Source: Novosphingobium flavum (GTDB lineage Bacteria > Pseudomonadota > Alphaproteobacteria > Sphingomonadales > Sphingomonadaceae). From it: DNA of 64,000 nt. The first letter of the stretch is position 1, and each line of letters starts with the position of its first letter. Shown one piece after another: positions 17,628 through 26,609 of the stretch. The notes under the pieces are model-generated. The model saw only the letters and a program-made list of their open reading frames with translations, did not search any database and was not told where the DNA came from. The stretch spans positions 124,001-188,000 of the forward strand of contig NZ_JACLAW010000001.1 in NCBI RefSeq assembly GCF_014230315.1. Reading direction: 5' to 3'. Both the position numbers and the translations under genes were made by a program.

Positions 17628-18968
17628 ATGAGCAGGACCGCACTGCTCGTGGTGCTCGCGGGGGCAACGGCGCTGGTCGCGCCGCATCAGGCCCGTGCCG
17701 CCACGGCGAATGAGATCGCGCTGGAAGCACGGCTCGAACGGCTCGAGGCCGAGATGGCCGCGCTACAAGGCGAACTGGCCAGCGCGCGGGCCGAGGGCAC
17801 CGCGCGCCTCGCCGCGCTCGAGAGCAAGCCGCCGGCCGAAGGGCTGCGCGACGGCAATACGACGATCCGCATCGGCGGTTACCTCAAGCTGCTCGCGACC
17901 CAATCGGCCTTCAGCGAGGGCGAAGTCGCCAACAATGCGCTGGGCCGCGATTTCTACCTGCCGCAGCAAATTCCGGTGGGCACCGGGCCGTCCAGCCGGG
18001 TGCAGGACTTCACCGCCAAGCAGACCCGGCTCTGGCTCAATTTCGCCAGCGATGTGGCCGGCCACGCGGTCCGCGGCTATCTTGAGACCGACTTCCAGGC
18101 GGCGGCGGGCACGCAGGGCACCCAGCGCACGACCAATGCCTACAACCTCGCGCTGCGCCGCGCCTTCCTGCAGATCGACCGGTGGACCTTCGGCGAGGAC
18201 TGGACGACGTTCCAGTACACCGGAGCCCTGCCCGAAAGCACCGACTATATCGGCGCCACCGAAGGCACGGTCTTTGTCCGCCAGCCGCTGATCCGCTATT
18301 CAGCGCCGCTGTCGAAAGCCGTCACGCTCCATCTCGCGCTCGAGAACCCGGAAAGCGGCACGATCTCCGCCGGCACCGGCACCATGGTCGAGAACGGCAA
18401 GGACCACATGCCCGATCTCGCCGCGCGCCTGGTCTGGAGCGAGGGCCGCGCGGAACTGTCGCTCGGCCTGCTGGCGCGGCAGGTGCGGACCGAGAGCGCG
18501 GCCGGGATTTCAGCCACCGCTGGAGGATACGGCGCCAGCCTCGGCGGCCGGCTGTTCCTGAACGGAAAGAAGAGCGCCGACCTGCGTTTCATGGCTACCT
18601 ATGGCCGCAACATCGGGCGCTATGTCGGGCTCAATTTCGCGCCCGATGCGGTTTATGTCGCCGCTAGCAACCGGCTCGAACACGTCGACGTCCTCGCGGC
18701 ATTGGCTGCCTTGAGGGTTCCGTTGGCCGCGCGGCTGCGGCTCAACCTGATCGGGTCGTACCAGTCTGTCGCCTACGCGGACGGCCTCGCGCCCGCCGCG
18801 ATCTCGGGCATGAACAAGCGGGCTTTCAGCGGGGCGGTGAACCTGTTCTACTCGCCGGTGAACAATATCGATCTCGGCCTCGAATACCGCCACGGCGAGC
18901 GGGAAGTAGTGAGCGGTGCCAGCGGTGCGCTCGACCGGATCGAGTTCGCCGCGAAGTACAATTTCTGA
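17628..18968 (+). CDS. DcaP-like outer membrane porin
   Basis: A 446-residue outer-membrane protein. The signal peptide ends at ARAA (near residue 23), then a short coiled coil (NEIALEARLERLEAEMAALQ), then a beta-barrel of alternating amphipathic strands starting TTIRIGGYLKLLATQ and ending in the aromatic residue of AAKYNF, as required for barrel insertion. The coiled coil followed by a GGYLKL strand is typical of the DcaP-like trimeric porins that take up organic acids. The ATG at 17628 is six bases after an AGAGAGG site; an earlier ATG at 17622 overlaps that site. The MHS transporter gene begins 33 bases downstream, so the two probably form an uptake operon, divergent from acs. Confidence 0.8.
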   Translation: MSRTALLVVLAGATALVAPHQARAATANEIALEARLERLEAEMAALQGELASARAEGTARLAALESKPPAEGLRDGNTTIRIGGYLKLLATQSAFSEGEVANNALGRDFYLPQQIPVGTGPSSRVQDFTAKQTRLWLNFASDVAGHAVRGYLETDFQAAAGTQGTQRTTNAYNLALRRAFLQIDRWTFGEDWTTFQYTGALPESTDYIGATEGTVFVRQPLIRYSAPLSKAVTLHLALENPESGTISAGTGTMVENGKDHMPDLAARLVWSEGRAELSLGLLARQVRTESAAGISATAGGYGASLGGRLFLNGKKSADLRFMATYGRNIGRYVGLNFAPDAVYVAASNRLEHVDVLAALAALRVPLAARLRLNLIGSYQSVAYADGLAPAAISGMNKRAFSGAVNLFYSPVNNIDLGLEYRHGEREVVSGASGALDRIEFAAKYNF

Positions 18969-19001
18969 ACAATGACAACAGATCGAGAGAGGGGATAGAC
19001 G

Positions 19002-20672
19002 ATGGCTACTACGGCGCAATCTGCCCTGCCCAAGCACCACCAGGCGACCCATGGCGAGAAACTCGTCATCACCGCCTCGTCGCTCGGCACGGTGTTCGAA
19101 TGGTATGATTTCTACCTTTACGGCCTTCTGGCCACCTTCATCTCGAAGGTGTTCTTCGCGGGGGTGAACGAGACCACCGGCTTCATCCTCGCGCTGGGCG
19201 CCTTTGCCGCGGGCTTCGCGGTGCGGCCGTTCGGCGCGCTGGTGTTCGGCCGGATCGGCGACCTCGTGGGCCGCAAGAACACCTTCCTCGTCACGATGGG
19301 GATCATGGGCCTGTCGACCTTCGCGGTCGGCCTGCTGCCGGGCTACGAAACGCTGGGCGTCGCCTCGCCGATCATCCTCGTCGCCCTGCGGATGTTGCAG
19401 GGGCTGGCGCTTGGCGGAGAATACGGCGGGGCGGCGACCTACGTCGCCGAGCACGCGCCGAACGACAAGCGCGGCCTCTATACCAGCTTCATCCAGATCA
19501 CGGCGACCTTCGGCCTGTTCGCGGCGCTGCTGGTCGTGATCGGCCTGCGCACGGCGATGGGTGAGGACCTGTTCGGCGATTGGGGCTGGCGCCTGCCGTT
19601 CCTCATCTCGATCGTGCTGCTGGCCGTTTCGATGTGGATCCGCCTCCAGCTCAACGAAAGCCCGGTCTACCAGAAGATGAAGGATGAGGGCACGACCTCC
19701 AAGGCGCCCCTGTCCGAAGCCTTCGGGCGCTGGGCCAATCTCAAGTTCGTTTTCATCTGCCTGCTGGGCGCGGTGATGGGGCAGGCCGTGGTCTGGTATG
19801 CCGGGCAGTTCTACGCCCAGTTCTACCTCGAGAAGATCCTCAAGGTGGAAGGCGCCACGACCAATATCCTGATCGCCACGGCGCTGGCGCTGGGCACGCC
19901 GTTCTTCGTCTTCTGGGGCTGGCTGTCGGACAAGATCGGCCGCAAGTACATCATCCTCGGCGGCTGCGCCCTCGCTGCCTTGACCTATTTCCCGGCCTTC
20001 CACGCCCTGTCCGATGCCGCCAACCCGGCGCTCTCGGCGGCCACGGCCACGGCCCCGGTCACGGTCACCGCGCATCAGGACGAGTGTTCGTTCCAGTTCG
20101 ACCCGGTGGGCAAGAACAAGTTCGATGCCAACACCTGCGATATCGCCAAGGCCTACCTCGCCAGGAACGGCATCAACTATCGTAACGCCGATGCCGCGCC
20201 GGGCACCATCGCCGCGATCTCGGTCGGCACGGCGGTCCTGCCCGCGCCCAACCCGGCCGAGGTCACGGGCAAGGGCCGTGCCGATGCGATCAAGGCTTAT
20301 GGCGACAGCGTGAAGGCCGCGCTGGTCGATGCCGGCTACCCGGCCAAGGCTGATCCGGCCGCGATCGACAAGGTCCGGGTCGTGGCGATCCTGTGGTACC
20401 TCGTCCTCTTGGTGACCATGGTCTACGGCCCGATCGCGGCCATGCTGGTGGAACTGTTCCCGAGCCGGATCCGCTACACCTCGATGAGCCTGCCCTACCA
20501 CATCGGCAACGGGTGGTTCGGCGGCTTCCTGCCGACCATCGCCTTCGCCATGGTCGCGGCCAAGGGGGATGTCTACTACGGCCTGTGGTACCCGGTCGTG
20601 GTCGCCTCGATCACCGTGGTGCTGGGCCTCCTGTTCCTGCCAGAGACCTTCCGCCGGAATATCGACGCCTGA
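19002..20672 (+). CDS. MHS-family MFS transporter with large soluble insertion
   Basis: A 556-residue major facilitator of the metabolite:H+ symporter type: FEWYDFYLYG in TM1, GRIGDLVGRKNT between TM2 and TM3, and GGEYGGAATYVAEH in TM4. A non-hydrophobic insertion of about 120 residues (roughly 337-458) separates the helix starting IILGGCALAALTYF from the later VVAILWYLVLLVTMVYG. It contains two cysteines (DECSF and NTCDI) and is probably periplasmic. Substrates of the family are carboxylates, betaines and aromatic acids; the acs and porin neighbours favour a small carboxylate here. Good start with a GAGAGG site upstream. Confidence 0.85.
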   Translation: MATTAQSALPKHHQATHGEKLVITASSLGTVFEWYDFYLYGLLATFISKVFFAGVNETTGFILALGAFAAGFAVRPFGALVFGRIGDLVGRKNTFLVTMGIMGLSTFAVGLLPGYETLGVASPIILVALRMLQGLALGGEYGGAATYVAEHAPNDKRGLYTSFIQITATFGLFAALLVVIGLRTAMGEDLFGDWGWRLPFLISIVLLAVSMWIRLQLNESPVYQKMKDEGTTSKAPLSEAFGRWANLKFVFICLLGAVMGQAVVWYAGQFYAQFYLEKILKVEGATTNILIATALALGTPFFVFWGWLSDKIGRKYIILGGCALAALTYFPAFHALSDAANPALSAATATAPVTVTAHQDECSFQFDPVGKNKFDANTCDIAKAYLARNGINYRNADAAPGTIAAISVGTAVLPAPNPAEVTGKGRADAIKAYGDSVKAALVDAGYPAKADPAAIDKVRVVAILWYLVLLVTMVYGPIAAMLVELFPSRIRYTSMSLPYHIGNGWFGGFLPTIAFAMVAAKGDVYYGLWYPVVVASITVVLGLLFLPETFRRNIDA

Positions 20673-21035
20673 TCAGCCTAGCCCGAAGCAAGACCGCCGC
20701 TTCGCCGTGATGGCGGGGCGGCGGTTTCGCGTTTCCAGTCCCGGCAACTGCATTCTGCGAATGGGTTGACAGGGATTTTGGCGCTGGCGGGAACGGTCAC
20801 ATGCAGCCGCCGGAAAGCAGCCGATTTCGTGCCGGAAACAGGGCAAAAAGCCAGGAAAAGTGCGCCGTGAATCACTATGACTAAAGTTGCGTTCTGCCAC
20901 TAGTCATGATGGGACCGGTGAGACATTCGTGCAACACTCGGCAAATTTCAAACACGTTGGATTGCAACATTGCTAACAATCCTCGACTTGCGCGGTCCTT
21001 AACCAGTCCCCGCCTACCAGTCACCGGGAGTGATC
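20673..21035. other. 363-bp intergenic region between transporter and TonB receptor
   Basis: No gene. It starts with a terminator-like hairpin (8-bp arms 20693-20700 and 20718-20725, an inner 4-bp stem, then TTTCG), which closes the porin-transporter operon. Further right is an inverted repeat ATGACTA (20877-20883) and TAGTCAT (20901-20907) with a 17-base spacer, a possible operator for the TonB receptor. A good GGGAG site (21026-21030) precedes the receptor ATG. Confidence 0.55.
20693..20727 (+). terminator. Rho-independent-type terminator after MHS transporter
   Basis: An 8-bp outer stem (ACCGCCGC with GCGGCGGT) plus an inner CGCC/GGCG stem, followed by a short T-run. It sits 20 bases after the transporter stop codon. 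Confidence 0.65.
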
Positions 21036-23993
21036 ATGTCTGCCATTCGCACCGCCGCCCTCATGGGTTGCGCCAGCCTTCTCGCCGTTTCCTCCGCCGC
21101 CTTCGCGCAGGACGCCGCCCCCGCCGAAGACGAGGCGCCGGCCGCCGAAATCATCGTGACCGGCTCGCGCGTCATCAAGAACGGCGACGAAGCCCCGCAG
21201 CCGCTCACCGCGGTCCAGACCGGCGAACTGCTGCGTCAGACCCCGACCACCGTGGCCGATGGCCTCAACGCCCTTCCGGTCTTCGCCGGCTCGCGCGGGC
21301 CGTCGAGCTCGGTCACGACGACCGGTAACGCGTCCGGCGGCAACGGCGCGGCCAACCAGCTCAGCCTGCGTGGGCTCGGGTCGAACCGCAACCTGATCTT
21401 GTTCGATGGTCAGCGTCTGCCGACTGCCCTGTTCAATGGCGTGGTCGACGTCGACATCGTGCCTGACACGCTGCTCGAGCGCGTCGACGTGGTCACCGGC
21501 GGCGTCTCGGCCGTCTATGGCTCGGACGCCATCTCGGGCGTGGTCAACTTCGTGCCGATGAAGAAGTTCACCGGCTACAAGGCCGAGGCTCAGGCCGGCA
21601 TCTCGGGCATGGGCGACGCGGCCCAGCGCAAGATCGCCGTCGCCGGCGGCTGGAACGTGGGTGAGCGCGGCCACCTCGAGGCCAGCTTCACCAATTTCTA
21701 CGCGAACCCTGTGTTCTACCGCACCGATCGCTCGTTCGCTTACGACTATGCCTACGGCGGCCTCAAGACCGGCATCACCGCCGGCACTGCAGGCAATCCC
21801 TATGTCCTGGTCTCGGGCGCTCGCAACTCGAGCTCGTCGTTCGGCGGCAAGATCACCTCGGGTATCCTGAACAACCAGAACTTCACCGCCGATGGCGTGC
21901 TTTCGCCGTTCAATTACGGCACGGTCACGGGCTCGAGCAACCTGTCGATCGGCGGCGACGGCTACTACAACAACGGCTCGCTCGGCGCGACCCAGCGGAG
22001 CAACCAGGGCTATGCCCGGTTCGACTATGACCTGACGGATTCGATCCGGTTCCACACCCAGGGCATCGTCTCGATCAAGAACAACACCACCTGGTCGAAC
22101 TACGCCGCCTTCTCGAACTACACGATCAAGTCCGACAACGCCTTCCTGTCCGATGCGATCAAGACCCAGCTCTCCAACGCCAACCAGTCCAGCTTCACCA
22201 TGTCGAAGGTGTTCGGCGGCGATACCCGCCTGACCGACGACGTCCACACCGAGCAGTTCTACGTGAACAGCGGTCTCGACGGGAAGCTGGCGCAGTTCGA
22301 CTGGGGCCTCGACGTCAACTACGGTCGTTCGACCCTGCACAACCGTCTGAGCAACAACATCAACAACCAGAAGCTCGCCGCTGCGCTGGATTCGGTGAAG
22401 GTCAACGGCGTGGCGACCTGCCGCATCAATGCCGATTCCATCACCACCAACGATGATGCGAGCTGCGTTGCGCTCAATCCGTTTGGCCCGACCGCGGCCA
22501 GCCAGGCGGCGATGAACTACGTCCTCGGCTCGACCAACATGTGGTCGACCAACGACAGCTTCGACATGGGCGCCCACATCAGCGGTGACCTGTTCGACTT
22601 CGGGGCCGGTCCGATCCGCGCCGCGCTCTCGGGCCAGTACCGCGTCAACGGGATGAAGCAGACGGTCGACTACAGCTCGACCGACACGGCCAACTGCTCG
22701 GGCCTGAGCTACGTCACCAGCTCCAGCACCGCGACCACTACGTCGCAGTCCTATGCCAACAACTGCATCCCGACCGGTGCGACCAACTCGACCACCACGA
22801 CCGCGACCGGTGCCACCACCTACACGGCGCTGACGCCGACCTCGCTCTACGTCAACGCTTTCGCGCCGCTCAACCGGGTGTCGCAGAGGGTCAAGGAAGC
22901 GGCCCTCGAAGTGGCGGTTCCGCTGCTCAAGGACTCGGCCGTGGCCAAGTCGCTCGAAGTGAGCGGCGCGGTGCGCTATGCCGACTACAACACCACGGGC
23001 AACACCTGGGTGTGGAAGGTCGGCGGCAACTGGCAGGTGACCAACGATCTGCGCCTGCGCGGCACGATCTCGCGTGACTTCCGTGCGCCGACCCTGAACG
23101 ACCTTTACCAGCCGACCACGGTCACCATCACCAACAACGCCGATAAGCTCACCGGGGCGACGTTCCTGCAGAGCCGCACCCAGGGCAACCCGAACCTGAA
23201 GCCGGAAGTCTCCCACACCTGGACCGCCGGTCTGGTTTACAAGCCCAGCTTCGTGCCGGGCCTGAGCTTCGCGATCGACTATTACAACATCAAGATCACT
23301 GACGCGATCCAGTCGGTCTCGGGCTTCTCGCCCGCGATCCAGGATGCCTGCACCTCCAGCGGCGGGACTTCGCCGTACTGCGCGCTGCAGCCGCGTCCGA
23401 ACGGCTATACCGACACCAGCCTGGCGAACGCGCCGTACTACTGGGTCACGCAGGTGCTCAACTTCGCCCGCGTCACCACCGATGGCGTCGATGCCGAGAT
23501 GAACTATGCGACCGAGCTGTTCGGCCGCCCGGCTAGCCTGCGCACGCTCGTCTCGTATCAGCCGAACCTGTGGTACGGTCAGCAGCCGGGCACGACCGCG
23601 GCGACGCAGAGCTTCAACGCTGCCGGCACGTCCAATGCCGACGGCACGGTCAACTCGGTCGCGCCGAAGTGGCGCGTGAACGCCTCGGTTCACGTCGAGC
23701 CGACCGAATGGCTGAGCGTCGATGTGCGTGAGCGCTGGCGGAGCGCCATGCGCTACAACCCGATCCTGACCACGTTCTTCGCGCAGCGCATCGCTTCGGC
23801 GGCCTGGACGGACCTGTCGCTGACCTTCAAGCTGCCGGAAGACCCGCGCTTCCAGCTGTTCTTCAATGTCTCGAACCTGTTCGACAAGACTCCGCCTGCC
23901 TACCAGACCGGCATCCTGCCGGGTCAGGGCTACGTGCCGGGCGACGACTACATCGGCCGCTACTTCACGACCGGCGTTCGCCTGAAGTTCTGA
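21036..23993 (+). CDS. TonB-dependent outer membrane receptor
   Basis: A 985-residue receptor. The signal peptide ends at SSAAFAQ (about residue 23). The TonB box region is EIIVTGSRV near residue 40, followed by the plug domain (VQTGELLRQTPTTVADGLNALPV and LRGLGSNRNLILFDGQRLP, then VTGGVSAVYGSDAISGVVNF) and a 22-strand-type barrel ending TTGVRLKF with a terminal Phe. It lacks an STN domain. The plug and length fit the large IroN/Oar-like receptors common in sphingomonads, which import siderophores, carbohydrates or other bulky compounds; the substrate is unknown. It is transcribed alone between a terminator upstream and a strong terminator downstream. A Ser/Thr-rich loop (about 565-610) probably faces outward. 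Confidence 0.9.
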   Translation: MSAIRTAALMGCASLLAVSSAAFAQDAAPAEDEAPAAEIIVTGSRVIKNGDEAPQPLTAVQTGELLRQTPTTVADGLNALPVFAGSRGPSSSVTTTGNASGGNGAANQLSLRGLGSNRNLILFDGQRLPTALFNGVVDVDIVPDTLLERVDVVTGGVSAVYGSDAISGVVNFVPMKKFTGYKAEAQAGISGMGDAAQRKIAVAGGWNVGERGHLEASFTNFYANPVFYRTDRSFAYDYAYGGLKTGITAGTAGNPYVLVSGARNSSSSFGGKITSGILNNQNFTADGVLSPFNYGTVTGSSNLSIGGDGYYNNGSLGATQRSNQGYARFDYDLTDSIRFHTQGIVSIKNNTTWSNYAAFSNYTIKSDNAFLSDAIKTQLSNANQSSFTMSKVFGGDTRLTDDVHTEQFYVNSGLDGKLAQFDWGLDVNYGRSTLHNRLSNNINNQKLAAALDSVKVNGVATCRINADSITTNDDASCVALNPFGPTAASQAAMNYVLGSTNMWSTNDSFDMGAHISGDLFDFGAGPIRAALSGQYRVNGMKQTVDYSSTDTANCSGLSYVTSSSTATTTSQSYANNCIPTGATNSTTTTATGATTYTALTPTSLYVNAFAPLNRVSQRVKEAALEVAVPLLKDSAVAKSLEVSGAVRYADYNTTGNTWVWKVGGNWQVTNDLRLRGTISRDFRAPTLNDLYQPTTVTITNNADKLTGATFLQSRTQGNPNLKPEVSHTWTAGLVYKPSFVPGLSFAIDYYNIKITDAIQSVSGFSPAIQDACTSSGGTSPYCALQPRPNGYTDTSLANAPYYWVTQVLNFARVTTDGVDAEMNYATELFGRPASLRTLVSYQPNLWYGQQPGTTAATQSFNAAGTSNADGTVNSVAPKWRVNASVHVEPTEWLSVDVRERWRSAMRYNPILTTFFAQRIASAAWTDLSLTFKLPEDPRFQLFFNVSNLFDKTPPAYQTGILPGQGYVPGDDYIGRYFTTGVRLKF

Positions 23994-24050
23994 TCTTAGC
24001 TGGCGGCGCGGGGCCTCTCCCGCGCCGCCGGACAAGCAACTCTCCCTGCC

Positions 24051-24081
24051 TGCCCGTCCCCTCGCGGGGCGGGCATTTTTT
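24051..24081 (+). terminator. Rho-independent terminator after TonB receptor
   Basis: 10-base arms TGCCCGTCCC (24051-24060) and GGGGCGGGCA (24066-24075) pair across a five-base loop and are followed by six T. A second GC hairpin (arms 24002-24012 and 24019-24029) lies just upstream, close to the receptor stop codon. Confidence 0.85.
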
Positions 24082-24131
24082 GTGCCCACAGTTGGCGCGC
24101 CGGAGCCGCATGGAGGCGGTTGTCCCACAAA

Positions 24132-24164
24132 CGAAAGGGGCCGGACGATCGCTCGTCCGGCCCC
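24132..24164 (-). terminator. Terminator of the nine-gene minus-strand operon
   Basis: Perfect 12-bp arms (24137-24148 and 24153-24164) with a four-base loop. Read on the minus strand it follows the second TonB receptor stop and is followed by TTTCGTTTG, fitting an intrinsic terminator for that operon. Confidence 0.75.
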
Positions 24165-24189
24165 ATCACTGTCGACCTGAGCGGTCAGG

Positions 24190-26532
24190 TCAGTTGAACT
24201 TGTATCCCAGCGTCACGCCGAAGGTGCGCGGCGCGCCCGGGGTGACCGTGGCCAGCCCGATCCCGTTGGCCGTGGTCGAATAGGCCACGTAGTAGTACTT
24301 CTTGGTCAGGTTCTTGCCATAGACCGAGAGCGACCAGTTGCCCTTCGCCGGGGTGAAGCTGATGTTCGCCCCCAGCAGGCCGTAGGACGGGGTATAGGCG
24401 ATCAGCGGCGCGGTGCCGCTGGCCTTGACCCCGACCCAGCGGTAGTCCGCCGCGGCCACCAGCTTGCCCACGCCGAGATCCACCGTGTAGTCGCCCGCCA
24501 CGCTCCACTCGTGCCGCGGGGCCGAGCTGATCGCGGTGGCCAGGGTCAGGCCCTGGGCGCCGGGGAAGATCTCGTCATAGCCCTGGTCGAGGAAGGCATA
24601 GTTGGCGCGCAGGCCGAGCGCGTCGATCGGGCGCGCGTCGAACTCGGCCTCGTAGCCCCATTCGTGGGCATTGGCCGCGCTCGAGGTCGTGCGAATGTCG
24701 ACCCCGTTGTAGTAGACCAGGATCGAGCTCTGGTAGTTCTTGTACTTCTGGTGGAAGATCGCCGCGTTCAGGCGCACCCGCTTGTCGAACCACTCGCTCT
24801 TGATCCCGCCTTCCCACGAGCGGACGATTTCCTGCTCGTAGGGCACGTTCGCCGGGGCGCCGGGGCCGACCTGGGTATTGAACCCGCCCGACTGGTAGCC
24901 GCTGGTATAGCTGACATAGGTCATCAGGCCCGGCCGCCACTCGTAATCGATCTCAAAGCGCGGATCGATGTGGTGCCAGGTCTTGTTGGCGACCGACAGC
25001 GTGTTGCCGTCGGGCCCCGGAACCCAGCAACCGCCTGTGCCATTCTGGTAGCCGGAGAGGAACGTTCCCGAGCAGCCGCTGGTCCAGATCCGCGTGCGCG
25101 GGTTCTTCATGTCCTCGGTGTAGCGCACGCCGGCGGTGATTGAGAGCTTGTCGGTCGGCTTCAGCGTACCTTGGAGATAGGCTGCCCAGCTCGGGAAGTT
25201 GTTGTTGTTCTGGTAGTAGTAGCCCACCGGATCGACATAGTCGGGGCCGGTGATCTGCTCGGAATTGGCGTTCTGCTGAATGAAGTAACCGCCCGCGGTC
25301 AGCTTCAGCCGCTCCTGGAACATGTGCGTGAAGACCTGCACTTCCTGGCTGAACTGGTCGGTGCGGAACTCGTTGTATTCCGTGTAGAGCCCGGCCGGGG
25401 TGCCGTCGCCGCGATAGGAGTCGAGGTTGATCTCCTTGTAGCCGGTGATCAGCTTGACCTTCAGCGCGTCGGTCAGGTCGATTTGGGTGCGCAGCTGGAT
25501 GGTGAGGTTGTCGCCCCGGTTGAACGGCAGCATCGCCGGATAGGGGCGCGGCGAGTAGGGGAAGCTCGAAAGGTTGTCGCCGTAGATGGTGTAGGGCAGG
25601 CCCAGCGGCTGGTACTTGACCTGGTACAGCCGGCCATCGGTCAGTCCGGTGGGATTGGGCGCGAACACCGAATTGTAGTTCTTCACGTAGGTCGCGTTCG
25701 GGTTGATCGCGGTGGTGATGAACGCGTTGCCGTTGTCGTGAGTCTTGGCATATTCGGCCTTGAAGTCGAACGTCACCTTGGCGCCCGGCGCGTAGTGCAA
25801 CTGGCCGCGCACGGCCCGCACGTGGCCGTCATTGCTGGTGCGGTTGTCCAGCAGGTGCTTGATGTAGCCGTCGACGTCCGAGGTGAAGAAGCTGACGCGC
25901 GCGCCAAGGTTCTCGGTCAGCGGCACGTTGATCGCGCCCTGGGCCTCGATCCGGTTGTAACTGCCATAGGTCACGCGGCCATAGCCGCCGAAGGTCTCGT
26001 CCACCGGGTGGCTGTCGACCAGCACGGCGCCGCCGATGGTGTTCTTGCCGAACAGCGTGCCCTGCGGACCCTTGAGGACCTGCACGTTGCCGATGTCGAA
26101 GAAGTTGGCGTTCATCGTGTAGGTCGAGGACAGGTACACGTCGTCGACATAGACGCCGACCTTCGTGTCCTGGTTGAAGAAGCGCTGGGCGCTGCCCACG
26201 CCGCGGATCGCGAACGAGGTCTGGTTAGCGCCGAACACCCCGGCGCCGCCGCCGCCCATGGGCAGGACTTCGAGGTTCGGCACCAGCCCGCGCAGGTCCG
26301 ACACGTCATGGACGTTGAGCTGGTTGATCATCTTGTCGTTGAGGACCGTGACCGAGATCGGCGTGTCCTGCAGGTTGGCCTTTTCGCGCTGGGCGGTGAC
26401 GACCAGTTCGTCGACGCTGGGCGCTTCGGCTTCGCTCTCGGCGGCAAGCGCGGGATGCGCGAGCACGGCTGCCGAAAGCGTGATCGGAGCAAAGGCGAGC
26501 AATCGCGCCTTTCGACTGTTGATGCGGTACAT
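24190..26532 (-). CDS. TonB-dependent receptor, last gene of the unknown-substrate operon
   Basis: A 780-residue receptor with a signal peptide ending near ALAAES, a TonB box-like VDELVVTAQRE (about residue 41), a plug domain (SFAIRGVGSAQRFFNQDTKVGVYVDDVYLS; VQVLKGPQGTLFGKNTIGGAV) and a barrel ending TLGYKFN. The GPQGTLFGKN plug signature is that of the catabolic-substrate receptors abundant in sphingomonads, rather than classical siderophore receptors. It follows the CocE-like hydrolase gene by 77 bases, the widest gap in the operon, so extra regulation or RNA processing there is possible. The ATG at 26532 has a GGGGGAA site upstream. It probably brings the operon's substrate into the periplasm, where the exported hydrolase and lyase-like protein would act. 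Confidence 0.9.
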   Translation of the reverse strand: MYRINSRKARLLAFAPITLSAAVLAHPALAAESEAEAPSVDELVVTAQREKANLQDTPISVTVLNDKMINQLNVHDVSDLRGLVPNLEVLPMGGGGAGVFGANQTSFAIRGVGSAQRFFNQDTKVGVYVDDVYLSSTYTMNANFFDIGNVQVLKGPQGTLFGKNTIGGAVLVDSHPVDETFGGYGRVTYGSYNRIEAQGAINVPLTENLGARVSFFTSDVDGYIKHLLDNRTSNDGHVRAVRGQLHYAPGAKVTFDFKAEYAKTHDNGNAFITTAINPNATYVKNYNSVFAPNPTGLTDGRLYQVKYQPLGLPYTIYGDNLSSFPYSPRPYPAMLPFNRGDNLTIQLRTQIDLTDALKVKLITGYKEINLDSYRGDGTPAGLYTEYNEFRTDQFSQEVQVFTHMFQERLKLTAGGYFIQQNANSEQITGPDYVDPVGYYYQNNNNFPSWAAYLQGTLKPTDKLSITAGVRYTEDMKNPRTRIWTSGCSGTFLSGYQNGTGGCWVPGPDGNTLSVANKTWHHIDPRFEIDYEWRPGLMTYVSYTSGYQSGGFNTQVGPGAPANVPYEQEIVRSWEGGIKSEWFDKRVRLNAAIFHQKYKNYQSSILVYYNGVDIRTTSSAANAHEWGYEAEFDARPIDALGLRANYAFLDQGYDEIFPGAQGLTLATAISSAPRHEWSVAGDYTVDLGVGKLVAAADYRWVGVKASGTAPLIAYTPSYGLLGANISFTPAKGNWSLSVYGKNLTKKYYYVAYSTTANGIGLATVTPGAPRTFGVTLGYKFN

Positions 26533-26609
26533 TTTATTCCCCCTTCTGAACCTTTGGGTCTGGTTGAACTCTGGCCGCGTTCCTCATCGGCGGCCGGTTT
26601 GTGCGCTCC

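Noticed and set aside
21021..24128. A 1035-residue minus-strand open frame opposite the TonB receptor
   Set aside because: It mirrors the receptor codons, is rich in Arg/Gly/Val without any domain pattern, and has no ribosome-binding site. It is a GC-bias shadow, as are the long antisense frames opposite the GMC dehydrogenase (2817-4352) and the nrt genes (59521-62469).
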